From Lingula anatina (taxonomy: Eukaryota; Brachiopoda; Lingulata; Lingulida; Lingulidae), in contig NW_019775796.1 of NCBI RefSeq assembly GCF_001039355.2, positions 21,115 to 55,376 on the forward strand: a stretch of 34,262 bases of DNA, given 5' to 3'. Of this stretch, positions 10,691-20,650 are shown piece by piece. The first letter of the stretch is position 1; every line of letters begins with the position of its first letter. The notes beneath the pieces are model-generated. The model saw only the letters and a list, made by a program, of their open reading frames with translations. It had not been told where the DNA came from and searched no databases. The translations under genes were made by a program, and so were the position numbers.

Positions 10691-11321
10691 TATTAAAGTG
10701 ACGGTTTTTTTTAAATAATGGGGTATATCAAATGACTCAGACCTTCAAAACTTTTAGAGTGTATGGAAACCTATGAAGTTTTGGTAGTTTATCATTTAAA
10801 TGATTTTTTATAAAAATAATATATTTATTCGGATCGGAAAAAAATATAAGTAGTCAAAAATTCAATCAGAAAAAATTGCAACGGATAGCGGGGGGGGGGG
10901 GGGGGGATAAGGCATCCTACTTGGCCTCGTTTGAATTTTCTAAAAAAAGTTCTGTGGCTTTGGGTATTAGAACACTTTAGGTCGCCTCTTTCCTGCGTTT
11001 ATCACCTTGTTTATACTTTCTTTAAAATGTTTTAACGCTTATTATGTGGAATAAGGTATTAGAACACTTTTCCTCTAAATTTTAGAGTCAGTATACGCCT
11101 GGTGGATAGGTGCTAACGACCGGGAGAGCGAGGGTAGATGGGTCTGGGTGGCCACCAACACCACACTTACTTTCACAAACTGGAGGATAGGTGAACCTAA
11201 CAATGCGTTCGAGGGAACAGAACATTGTGGGATAATTTACTGGAAAAAGGAGAAAAACCAGTGGAATGACATAGGATGCACTAGAAACTTTCAATTCGTC
11301 TGTGAACGCTCCCGAATCTGA
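10691..11321 (+). pseudogene. C-type lectin unit A: intron 3 remnant plus intact last exon, exons 1-3 deleted
   Basis: 10691-11085 aligns with intron 3 of the complete gene (27230-27555; shared 'cttttagagtgtatggaaac' and 'cagaaaaaattgcaacggat'). It is followed by a TTTTAG acceptor and exon 4, 11086-11321 (236 nt, stop TGA). The exon encodes the C-terminal half of a CTLD: WWIGAND, EPN (calcium and sugar site 2), the TEHCG block, WND and the final CERSRI. It is fully open and close to the unit C exon (about 22 differences in 236 nt by eye). Upstream exons are absent because the promoter region is joined to intron 3 at 10690/10691. Without signal peptide, neck and the first CTLD half it cannot make a lectin by itself. 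It could still be used as an alternative last exon by a neighbouring transcript, or serve as a gene-conversion donor. The open frame on the opposite strand is a shadow. Confidence 0.85.
10890..10906. repeat. G17 homopolymer in intron 3 of unit A
   Basis: A run of 17 G at the place where unit B reads GGATGGCGGCAG and unit C has a run of 13 G (27432-27444). It lies about 180 bp upstream of the last-exon acceptor. Confidence 0.9.
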
Positions 11322-12020
11322 CAATTTTAATCCAAGTACTAAAATGGCCATGTCATATTGCATTCTCCCACTGATACCCCTTTTTTTTCATTTTGACCAT
11401 TGCTAAATGACAAGTTCGTAATCTTAGCCAAGAACCCCACCGACGCAATTGTCACAAATTTGGTGATCTTGGCGCTCCTGGTTTCATCTTCCTATGTTTG
11501 TCAGCCATGTAGTACCCGTATGCTTTATCATTATTATTTGAACTGAAAAAAAAAAACATAACACGTGTTTGAAATGTTCCTTCTGAAATATGGATTTGCA
11601 ATTACCATAAAAAAATCATTTTTCGACTCAAGCGACTGAGTCGTAGATATCCTTTCTCCGTCGGCACGCTTGTCACAATATTGTCCAAAATAGATAAATA
11701 AAAAGATAAGCCAAGGTCACCAAATTTGGAACACGTATCCCTCTTTTCTATTGGCATTCCTTGATCTGCTCGACAGGATCACCTTGACCTACTTAGCAAG
11801 GTCAACTACCTCTGGTCACCTGACACCACCGTAGCAACTAGACGCTTCTATTTTACCACAGTTTGAGACAATTGATTTATATTGCTAATTTACTGCTTAA
11901 GCCAGGACTATGAAATCACGTTGAAGGAGAAAATGTTGGCCAAAATATCTAAGTACTAATAAAGATCAGTAAAATCTTAATAATTTGGTTCTGTTGGTAT
12001 TTCCTTTCTTCATTCAGTTG
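11322..12020 (+). other. 3' flank of lectin unit A
   Basis: Colinear with 27792-29100 of unit C, with internal deletions. Shared marks are 'aaaatggccatgtcatattg', 'taacacgtgtttgaaatgtt', 'gcaaggtcaact', 'actaataaagat.agtaaaa' and 'tttcctttcttcattc'. An AATAAA at about 11957 is conserved in unit C (about 29042), but it is far from the stop. The flank ends near 12020, where promoter copy B begins, so units A and B abut head to tail. Confidence 0.75.
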
Positions 12021-12622
12021 TTTATTTCCAAGAATAGTTCCCGTTTTAGATAAAAACATCAGATTACTATAAATCACACATACACGCTCGCTGGTTTTAC
12101 GTGAAATGACAGCGTGTCCTATTGTGTTTAAGAGATTACTGTAAACTCCCCTTTTTACCTATACATCTGTCATTTCCAGTAAGTCTTCCCTAAACTGGTT
12201 TCTCAGATTCAAATCTTGAATTTGTGTGTTTCGTCCTAAACCGTTTCACGAAATTGTCGGATGTCGTCTGTGACACAGGAACAGGGTTTACAGGGTAAAA
12301 ATGGGAAGAAATAATAAATCTACCAATATAAATACAGCTTCTTAAACATAAAATTTCCACCAATGTTGACCATGCCAACTAGTTCAGAAAGCACGTCATC
12401 TACTGTACAGTGAAGATAATGAAGGTAACGCCCACTTTCGATCACACGTTCAACACCAACCAATGCAATTGCAACAAGTATATGAAATATAAGATCAAAC
12501 CCCTCCCATTGCTATTGGATAAAAGAGTGTTCTATCCACGGCGTGGTAGACAATACCCATTTCTTGGTTTATATGGTCTAAGAATGGCAGTGTTCCGTTT
12601 GGACGGAGAATCGAGCAATTAA
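12021..12622 (+). promoter_or_regulatory. Lectin promoter, copy B, with truncated exon 1 stub
   Basis: Matches unit C upstream sequence (22350-22913) through the core promoter: CTATTGGATAAAAGAG (TATA-like box 12518-12527 with an inverted CCAAT just before it), the CCACGGCGTGG palindrome, and the start codon at 12584. The first codons (ATG GCA GTG TTC) equal those of the complete gene. Homology then stops, and the frame closes after 12 codons (stop 12620-12622) without a hydrophobic signal core. This is an exon 1 stub, not a usable signal-peptide exon. Confidence 0.75.
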
Positions 12623-13749
12623 ATGTTTTATTTCTCAGTTTAAATACGATGCGCTGTACAACTAGACTTCACCTAAGCGCCCGAGCCTTGGCTGCACTTT
12701 CTTTAGTGATGATAAACAAAAGTTTACATATTATCTTATAAAATCAAAATAGCCAGTAAACTCGTACACAGCTTTCTTGTGTATGGACAGATACGCACGT
12801 CTTCATAATATTACATGTATATGCAAGCTGTGGTGAAATCACTTTATTTACTATAATGTGTACATGTACCGGTAGTATCAATTCATTACGATTTTTATGT
12901 CTTTTTTGAAGGATGTCTTAAGAGATTTTTGAAATAATAAAATGAAAAGATTCCCTGCATTGCTTGACTCGTACCTGCTGTGTAAAACTGACACGCAGAC
13001 TGATTAAAACGTTTGGTACCTGATAAGACATCAGGTGTTACTTGTTCAATTGTTCGGTATGAGGAGCGGCCACAACTACGATCTTACCTATGTTATTAAA
13101 ACCTGTTAATCTTGTGTGTAAAATAGGTGAGACAGGAATTTTCGACTCCTTCCCAGACGATAATTACACTGTTTACCGTGTCTTACACTAGTATATGTAC
13201 AAAATTTACGACAGGTAAAAAAATGTCAGACTTTTGGACTGACAAGTGTGAAAATTTTGTCAAACTAAAACAAAACCGTCAGACCAAAACAAAATTATAG
13301 CAAGAGGCTTAATTGTTTGATTTTTAAATATTTTCATGCGTTTTTTTATCGTTTTCAATTATAGAAACCATTCAAATAGAGTGTTTTCCATACACTTCAT
13401 ACTTTTCAACGTATTTAAGTACAGTTAAAATCCGTACTTCAATACTTAGCATATTTATATTGCTTTACAAATAGGTTGTTAGATCATTTTAATTATTCAT
13501 TTTATGTTTTTACCATACATGTATTATGCACGTGTAGCTTGCAGAAATGCTTTTCAGCATTTTCTAAATAACAATATATGCCCATTAAACTTTCCAATTC
13601 ATTTGTCATTGAGTTCAGAAATAAATAACTTTTTTATTTTACCGATAACGCGTTCAACAAGAGCCGATGTACTTTCTTCTTCGAATGTCTTTGTTGATCT
13701 TAATAACATGAGCCCCGTTTGTACACATCAGTAATACGGGACTGGATAC

Positions 13750-13750
<1 letters not shown>
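12623..13750. other. Non-coding stretch of unit B, nothing recognised
   Basis: I searched for the coiled-coil neck exon expected between promoter B and exon 3 of this unit and did not find it. The sequence is AT-rich with TACATGTA words and no convincing exon. Confidence 0.5.

Positions 13751-13790
<40 letters not shown>
13751..13790. repeat. (AAT)n microsatellite
   Basis: About 13 units of TAA/AAT, followed by TTTTATTAAC. Confidence 0.95.
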
Positions 13791-13964
13791 TTTATTAACA
13801 TCTCATGTTAAAAAAATAAAACCCACCCTACTAAGGGTTATGAGAGACTAAAACTACATTTAAAATTATCACTTATCAATGAAACACATAAAAACGAATA
13901 TTACATATAAAACTTAAGAATCATGAAACTAGGTGTAGTTAGTTAATTTATTTGTACATGTATA

Positions 13965-14490
13965 GATGCAATTTCTCAGCCAATGGAATAATGCAGGTTT
14001 GGAAATCTTTTTGTAACAGTTTAAGAAATAAAAGAAAGAAAACATTTTATAAATGAACAGTTTTTGTTCTTTTTTTTACAAAATAGCACTTCTGAATTGT
14101 TTTACTTGAGTAGAAACACCATATTATTTCATCGCTCTGAAAATTCATTAAAAAGCAGCAAAACCAAATATTTTATTTTAAAAAAAATATTATTCAGTCC
14201 ATAATAAAAACCATGAAACCATGTAATACTTATATAATTTATTTGTGCAATAACTTTCCTGAATACATAGCTGCAATTTCTCAGCCAATGGATTACTGTA
14301 GGTATGGAAAACTTTTTGTAACAGTTTAAGAAATAAAAATTAAAGAAAGCAAACATTTTACAAATGAACACAGTTTTTTGTTCCTTTTTACAAAATAGTA
14401 CTTATGAATTATTTTACTTGAATAGAACCACCACATTATGTCATCACTTTGAAAATTCTTTAAAAAGCAGAAAAACCAAATTATTTGCTG
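13965..14490. repeat. Direct repeat of about 225 bp (period about 298)
   Basis: 'gcaatttctcagccaatgga', 'ctttttgtaacagtttaaga', 'aaatagYacttMtgaatt' and 'aaaattcWttaaaaagcag' occur at 13972 onward and again at 14272 onward. A single related copy is in unit C at 24578-24690. It looks like the AT-rich 3' part of the SAP/YqaJ relic that follows on the minus strand. Confidence 0.75.
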
Positions 14491-14646
14491 TAAATACAAC
14501 TATCAAATTATTTCATCCCACTAAAAATACTTTACAAAATAGTATAATAGGATTTTTTTCATTACAGTTAAATGTTATTAAAAACAGCATAAACACAGAA
14601 GTACTTTTTGTAAAGAATATAGCACCACCAAATTATTTCATTTTAG

Positions 14647-15900
14647 TTATAACTTTTTTTTAAAATGGCACTTCAAAATTGTGATTGCAGCTAAAACCAT
14701 CTCATACAAACTAGCTGACACATACTTCCTATAGTGTTTTTCATTAAATAAAGTTATCCTGGGCAAAATACATGTAGAAAAATATCCAGTGTCAGAATGG
14801 ATCAACCCCATAAACAGATCTTTGAATGTAAACACAACAAAATAGCAGAATGGGCGATTTGTAATGAACATCTGGCCTTCTAACTGAATATAGTATTTGA
14901 GGGTTTTCTTTAGGCCCAGATTCGTGCACGAGATACACATTCCAAAATGGGGAAATCAGGTCCGGGTCCAACTGTCGCGTGTCTGCAATGGTTTTGGACA
15001 CAACAATGATTCATACAGTTTGTTCATATACTTCTTTTCTGTAGCTGCCATTATCTCTCCAAATCTGGAAGCAGTGATCCCCCATTGTCTCTTCTTGTGT
15101 CAGATTGCGCTCTTTCCTTGTTATAACTTGCTATGCTCAGTGTCCTTCGCTGTTTGTTCCTCAACCTGAAATATTCATATCCCATTAAAGCATGGTAGAT
15201 GGTTACATCATTAAATAGTTTAGATACAATATTATAATTCTATGATGTCACACATCACCTAGTTTGATAATTCTTTATCATATTTGGGCCTGATTCTTAA
15301 TATTAGACCTCTGTTTTCACTTACATCATTCCCTCTATCCATGCTTTACTCTTTTCATGGCACTTGGCAATAGTTGTTGTCCATCACAGCCGCCTGTTAG
15401 TCAGCTTTAGGGTAGGCATAACTGGTGGCTACATCAATCTTTGCCGCTGATGTGAAGTGATTGGTAAGATTCCTGAAGTAACCATTTTATCCTGCTCTTG
15501 AAGTTGGCTGTCCTGGGGTCCTGAAATCGACAGTTTCAGGCTTTGCCCCCAATATATGGGCCTTCTTTGTGTAACCTTATAAAGAAAATAAATAAGTACA
15601 TTTACTAAGTATTAAAAATCTTCGTCTTTCGTGCTACTAAAAAAAAAACATGAGCGTAAGCCTACTCGTACCTAAAGTAGTCTACATGTACATAACATGT
15701 CAGATTTGACACACACACCTCGACTAATCTTTGATTTTTTCAAGGAAAATAGTTAGCATTCGTGTTTTTCAAGCACTAAATGAAAAGAAAACACATACCT
15801 TTCAGTCAGTTCACATTTTCATCCAGATGTTATGGCACCACATTCAAGTAAATTGCGTTTGAGTTGGTTCACTGTCAGCGACGCGTGCACACGCTCCATG
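14647..15900 (-). pseudogene. Antisense relic of a SAP plus YqaJ-type nuclease gene, copy 1
   Basis: Reading the minus strand, 15899-15800 begins MERVHASLTVNQLKRNLL and continues as a SAP-like helix-turn-helix pattern (ECGAITSG, stop, KCELTERY) up to a plausible donor. A middle coding-like block (15550-15380; RTPGQPTSRAG, YFRNLTNHF) carries stops. The block from about 15170 to 14650 contains WGITASRFGEIMAAT and, further on, YYIQLEGQMFITNRPFC followed by FVVFTFKDLF, matching my recollection of the YqaJ viral-recombinase-like nuclease fold (ITASxFG start; GQxxIT..xCDFVV core). At least three in-frame stops precede and interrupt this part, so it is dead. A Lys/Glu-rich stretch (16075-15960, KERFELEKKEREAQ) may be a further exon. 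SAP/YqaJ proteins are multicopy and mobile-like in invertebrate genomes; this copy probably arrived as part of an element. No defence or repair role is implied. Confidence 0.65.
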
Positions 15901-16099
15901 TTAAACTGTGGTGTAAAGCCGTGAGCGAGATTCTACGAGATTTCAGAAGGACTGCTTTCACCCCTACGCCATCTAGCGGCAGACCCTCAAAGCTGGTATT
16001 CCCCATTTGAGCTTCTCGCTCTTTCTTTTCTAATTCAAAGCGTTCTTTCTCGAAGACCATCTTGTCTTTGGGCAACTGACGTAATCTGCTGATGAATCA

Positions 16100-16900
16100 G
16101 TACGGCACTTCTTAAGTGGCGGCATGTTGTCGCAGTTTTCAGCTGAAAAAAATAAGCGTGTCACCAATTAATGCAGCGTCAGTTTTTGTTACTGATATAA
16201 TGAAATTCAATAAATATTTGCTATTAGAGACAATTTCATGTATAGAAAGATGTGCTGTCTTTACTTTTATTTATTATTCATTTATTCAAATACACAAAAC
16301 AGGACGCAACGTGACTTTCGAAACAAAGCTTCATAAAATTTGTATTAAAAGTCAAGGAGACCTGTCCTGTCAACTAAAGGAGAAAATCGAGCTACTAGTA
16401 GTATCTTACTAAACGGCACTTACTTTGCGGATATCCTGCTTGTTGTGCGTCAAGTGCAGACGGCTAGTCTACAATTGCTCACAAAATAATGACTTAGCAG
16501 TCTTATAATACAATCAGTCACGCATGCGGAAGGCCAGTTCTGCCTGCCTTGTGGTCAGTGGAAAATGCCTTTTTTACGGGTATAACCTATATTTCAATAG
16601 TAACAAAAACATAGACACAAATAACAGAGACAAAATGTTTCACATGTATTGCAAAAATAAAATGTCCAATATGAATTAGCAGAGAAAAGATAAATTTTGA
16701 AAGTCTTGATTTCATAAAATTATGCTGATTTGTCAAACCGTTCTTCATTGACGGGTATCAATCTAGCTTGAGATATAATAAAAATGATAGTGTTCAATGA
16801 ATTAAAGAATTTGTAGGTTTTGATGAATATATGTCTTTGTTTGTGTTTGTGAGGAGTAGAGGGGGTACAAGCGCGTGCGTGCACATGTACTGATTCTTAC
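16100..16900. other. Non-coding stretch preceding exon 3 of unit B
   Basis: Contains a 98-codon frame (16116-16412) that ends KEKIELLVVSY. I considered it as a decayed neck exon but found no matching splice sites or similarity to the unit C neck exon. No other feature seen. Confidence 0.45.
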
Positions 16901-16924
16901 AAATGCGTGCCTTCTGTTTTTCAG

Positions 16925-17676
16925 AGTGGCCATATGGTTTCGTTAAGCTCGGTGGCAGCTGCTATTATATCTCGACAGCTAAGAAAATTTGGCTCCAAGC
17001 TCAGGAGTACTGTCAAAGTCGCTCTGCCAATCTGGCCACTATAACTTCCAAAGCCGAAAATGAAATAATAGGGGACAATTTAACAGGTAAGCTCCTTTGC
17101 ATTTAATCGAACAGATAGTTTATTATTAAAAGTGGCGATTTTCAAAATATGTCAAAAAGCACTTTGATAGTGTAAGGAAATCTGATGAAGTTCAGTGGTA
17201 CCTTATCATTTTAATGTTGTTTATTTAACAGAGTAGGACAAACAGGATATATTTAAGTGGGTTGGAAGTAATGTAAGGGGTGAAAATGCATTCAGAAAAA
17301 TTGCAACGGATGGCGGCAGTAGATAAGACAGCCTACTTCCTGCGTTTGTGGCCTCGTTTAACATTTTTTTTAATAAAAAAGTTCTGTTGCTTATTGTGTG
17401 GCTTTGTTTATAATAAAGCCTTTTTTTTGCTACATTTTAGATTCAGTGTTTCACTGGTGGATATGTGCTAACAACCGGGAGAGCGAGGGTACATGTAGAT
17501 GGGTCTGGGTGGCCACCAACACCACTCTTACCTTCACCAACTGGGCGAATGATGAACCTAATAATAAAGACGGAAAAGAGCATTGTTTATTGATCTACTT
17601 GCAAAAGTATAACTCCAAGTACCATGCAACATGCACTATTAACTCCAAATTTGTCTGTGAACGCTCCCGAATATGA
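16925..17676 (+). CDS. C-type lectin unit B, exons 3-4 only (partial, probably a pseudogene or incomplete gene)
   Basis: Exon 3 is 16925-17086 (162 nt) and exon 4 17441-17676 (236 nt, TGA). Both have good AG/GT sites and the same phase-1 boundaries as the complete gene. They encode a CTLD: GFVKLGGSCYY, the AQEYC block, LATITSKAENE, WWICANN, EPN and a final FVCERSRI. Changes from unit C are marked. The first CTLD cysteine is Trp (TGG, 16927-16929). The Gly of WIGA is Cys (17464-17466). A 6-bp ACATGT insertion (17491-17496) adds Thr-Cys. Two codons are missing further on, so the exon length is unchanged. The WND calcium motif is replaced by a YHA-type sequence although EPN remains, so calcium-dependent sugar binding is doubtful. 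I find no exon 1 beyond a stub at 12584 and no neck exon; in their place lie 4.3 kb of repeats. Both exons stay open, so use through an undiscovered upstream exon cannot be excluded. Confidence 0.75.
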
Positions 17677-18335
17677 CGTCAAGTTCAATCCCAGTAGTAA
17701 AATGACCAGGTCATACCTGTATTGCATCCCCCCTGCTACACCCTAGCTTCCCCCCATTTTGACTATTGCTAAAGTTCGTAATGTTAGCCAAGAGCCCTGT
17801 CAGACGCAATTGTCACAAATTTGGTGATCTTGTCTCTCCTGGTTTCCTGAGTTTAGATAGTCTCTGGGAACAACAGCATGCTTAAAGTAGAGAGTAGAGT
17901 TTTTATTGATCTCTGGAATTTAGCGTGACAGGCTATGACGCACGAGAGGATAAGGTTCACCTCTGTACAGAGTTCAACGGAGGGCTGACGTCTATCAAAA
18001 AAGCAGTTTATTTGATTATTGAAATTAAATTGTTCTTGAAAATTACTAAAAAAGCATAAGCGAAATGGCAATCTACGCAGACAATTTTTCTAATAATCGT
18101 ATGCATGGTGGATAGTAATGGCTGTCAAATGAGCAGGCTACTGCAATGTACAGGTAGCTGATTTTATTTCTGATTTTTTCCTGAAACTTCATAGTTACGG
18201 TTATAATCTTCGAATTATTTTCCACTCAAGCAATATAAAGATAGCAAGAACAGCTTAAGTATTTTAATACTTAATTAAAATTCAATTAAACTTTTCCTGT
18301 CTCTTGTAAGTACACACTTAGTCCAGGTAATCTAA
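17677..18335 (+). other. 3' flank of lectin unit B
   Basis: Colinear with 27792-28400 of unit C. Shared marks are 'gacgcaattgtcacaaattt' (also unit A), 'gagtttagatagtctctggg', 'gacaggctatgacgcac', 'cagacaatttttctaataat' and 'gcatggtggatagtaatggc'. The end (18290-18335, TTTTCCTGTCTCTTGTAAGT) matches 7205-7260. The minus-strand frame at 17853-18071 is a shadow. Confidence 0.75.
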
Positions 18336-18439
18336 GCCATTTTAGGGCCAAACCTCAAAGTAATTGCAACAGTTTTTTATTTTACCACAATGCTTTTTTA
18401 AGTCCCCAAAATGACTTACTAAAAGTCCTAAGGAATCCT

Positions 18440-20650
18440 AGCATGGGAAATATGAAAAAAAAAAAAACAAACAAAAAAAAAAAAAAACAAGATGGCCGCC
18501 AATGTCATAGAAATACATGAACAGCAGGGATATGAACTACAAGCACGGAGATTAAGTGCCCACAATCAAATTTAGATTGTTAATAAGTGTTTTCTATATC
18601 TTCAATACCCCTATATCACATTTATGAAAGAGTAAAGTTGTGTTTCCCTCAGCACTTTAAGAAATCCAAGATGGCTGCCGTTTTCTATAGAAATTTATGA
18701 GTTTAAACTATAAAAATACCCGAAGGATAATGTTCATTTGCAAATAAAGTTTGTTTCAAAATGTTTTCCAAACCACTATTCCCCTTTTGATATATATATC
18801 TGGTGGGTAACAAGTGGATTACAGTGTGTAACCTTGGATATTTTGAGAAAATCCAAGATGGCCGCAATTTGCCATTGGACATGGGTTCTTACTACTCTCA
18901 GGTATATATAGTGTCCATTGTGAAATTAACTTTATTTCTCAGTGTTTTCCTTTACTTTATTACTCCTTTAATATATATCTGTCGGATAACAAGCATGTTT
19001 GAGAAGGATTTTTGAAAAAACCAAGATGGCCGCCACTTACCATTAGAATACTTAGATTTCAGCTACTACCTGGGATATTTATTGTCCGTTTTCAAAGGCA
19101 GCTCCATTCTGAGTATTTTCCACATCTTTATTATTCGTATAACATATATGTGGTGTGTGACAATTATATATGGTTGGGTATTTAATTAAAATCCAAGATG
19201 GCCTCCATTTTCAACTACATGTACACCAAGGGGGATACATGTACAGAAATAAAAATCTGTTTATTCTTCAGTGCTTTTCATAGTGTCAATACTCCCATGA
19301 TATATATGAAGTGGCTTACAAGTGGGTATGTTAGAGCATATTGAGAAAATTCAAAATCGATGGCCTCCATTTGCCACAAGATTACTAGTACATGGAGTTT
19401 CAATTTCTGCCCGGGTTATATGGTGTTCATAATCAAAATATTTCGGTGTTTTTATCACATTTATCACCACTATGATATAAATCTATTTGGTGACAAGTGT
19501 GAATCCTTTAGTATTTTGAAAAAAGCCAAGATGGCTGACATTTGATATATCAACACCCATTCATGGGTCTCTTTTACCCACTCTCATTCTCAAAATTCTG
19601 AGAGATGCCCAGGGCCCAGGGCCCAGATGTGTCTACCGCCAGAGAAACATATGGGGTCAATAATGATAAAGTGAAATTCACTTTGTTTCTTTTTTTAAAC
19701 ATCTTTATTGTATCTGTGATATATATTTGGTAGATAGCAAGTGTGTATCCTTGTGTATTTCGAGAAAATTTTAAATACCTGTAGCTGTCATTACCTCCGC
19801 CAAGAAGGTTATGTTTGCATCCCCGTTTGTTTGTTTGTCAGTCTGTTTTTCAGTTATGGACCGATGTTGATGAAATTTTCAGAAAGAGTCAGACGTGGTC
19901 CAAGGAACAGATGATAAGTTTTTGGTGGTGATCCTGATCAATAATCAATCAATAATTAAAAATATCGAAAATTTAGGGGTGAAACGGCATTAGATAGAGC
20001 ATTTGCTGCCTTGGCGAAGGTCTGCGCTCTCTTACTGCTTTTCTAGTTAATAAAAAGTATACATCCTTCTCAAATGAAGGTACCGTAACTTAAGTTTGTT
20101 TTTCAGTTTTTACTTATCCTTATCTCTTCTGTGTGCATATCTGCTGGATACCAAGTGTTCATTTTAACAAACTCCAAGATGGCTTTTATTAACCTTAGGA
20201 ATAGCAGTACATTAGGTTTCAATTGTTGCTAGGGGGATATGAGTTAAATATCAAATTAGTTTTGTTTGTCAATGTTTTCTCACATCCTTAATATCCCTTT
20301 GACAAACATCCGTTGTGGATCAAGTGTTTTCACTTCGGTTTATGAGAAAACTTATAGGTGACTGCCAATTATATCAGGAAAACTAGTATATCCTCATTTC
20401 CTAAAACACATGGCGGACATCTTTTTTTTTCTCGGAATTCTCAAAGATATACACTATTAACATACCAGATGTTTATCATAGCATCATAGGGGAGATAAAA
20501 GTATGGAAAATACTGACAAACAGACTAAAGTTTATTACATACAATAATGAAATCTTCGTCTCCCTGGCAGTAATTGAAACCCATGTACTAGTATTTTGAA
20601 GGAAATGGTGGCCATCTTGGATTTCCTTGCAATAAATGTACCAAAGGTAA
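18440..20650. repeat. Diverged tandem array of about 158-187 bp monomers with a CAAGATGGC box
   Basis: The box ATCCAAGATGGCCGCC or a variant recurs at about 18488, 18667, 18854, 19022, 19194, 19352, 19527 and 20174, spaced 179, 187, 168, 172, 158 and 175 bp. The last gap (647 bp) contains a 257-bp insertion. Each monomer also carries 'gataacaagtgtg', 'ttttgagaaaatc', 'cattagaaatacat', a TTTGTTTCAGTGTTTTC-type segment and 'tttatta.tcc.atgatatatatct'. A box in opposite orientation (GTGGCCATCTTGGATTTCC, 20608-20626) closes the array. It separates units B and C. The frames at 18803 and 19360 are not genes. Confidence 0.85.
19793..20049. mobile_element. CCTCCGCCAAG-type short element inserted in the array
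   Basis: Begins ACCTCCGCCAAGAAGGTTAT and ends CCTTGGCGAAGGTCTGCGCT followed by CTTTTCTAGTT. CCTCCGCCAAG and CTTGGCGAAGG are near-inverted repeats. Inside lie GTTTGTTTGTCAGTCTG, ATGGACCGATG and TTTTGGTGGTGATCCTGATC. I recognise this as a non-autonomous repeat seen across many animal genomes; its superfamily is not assigned here. It interrupts the monomer rhythm, so it is younger than the array. Confidence 0.7.

Noticed and set aside
11088-11363. Minus-strand 91-codon frame (and its counterpart at 27558-27875)
   Set aside because: Antisense to the C-type lectin last exon. Its apparent conservation between units simply reflects the real plus-strand exon.
16116-16412. Possible signal-peptide or neck exon for lectin unit B
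   Set aside because: No hydrophobic signal core, no similarity to the unit C neck exon, and no suitable donor of phase 1.
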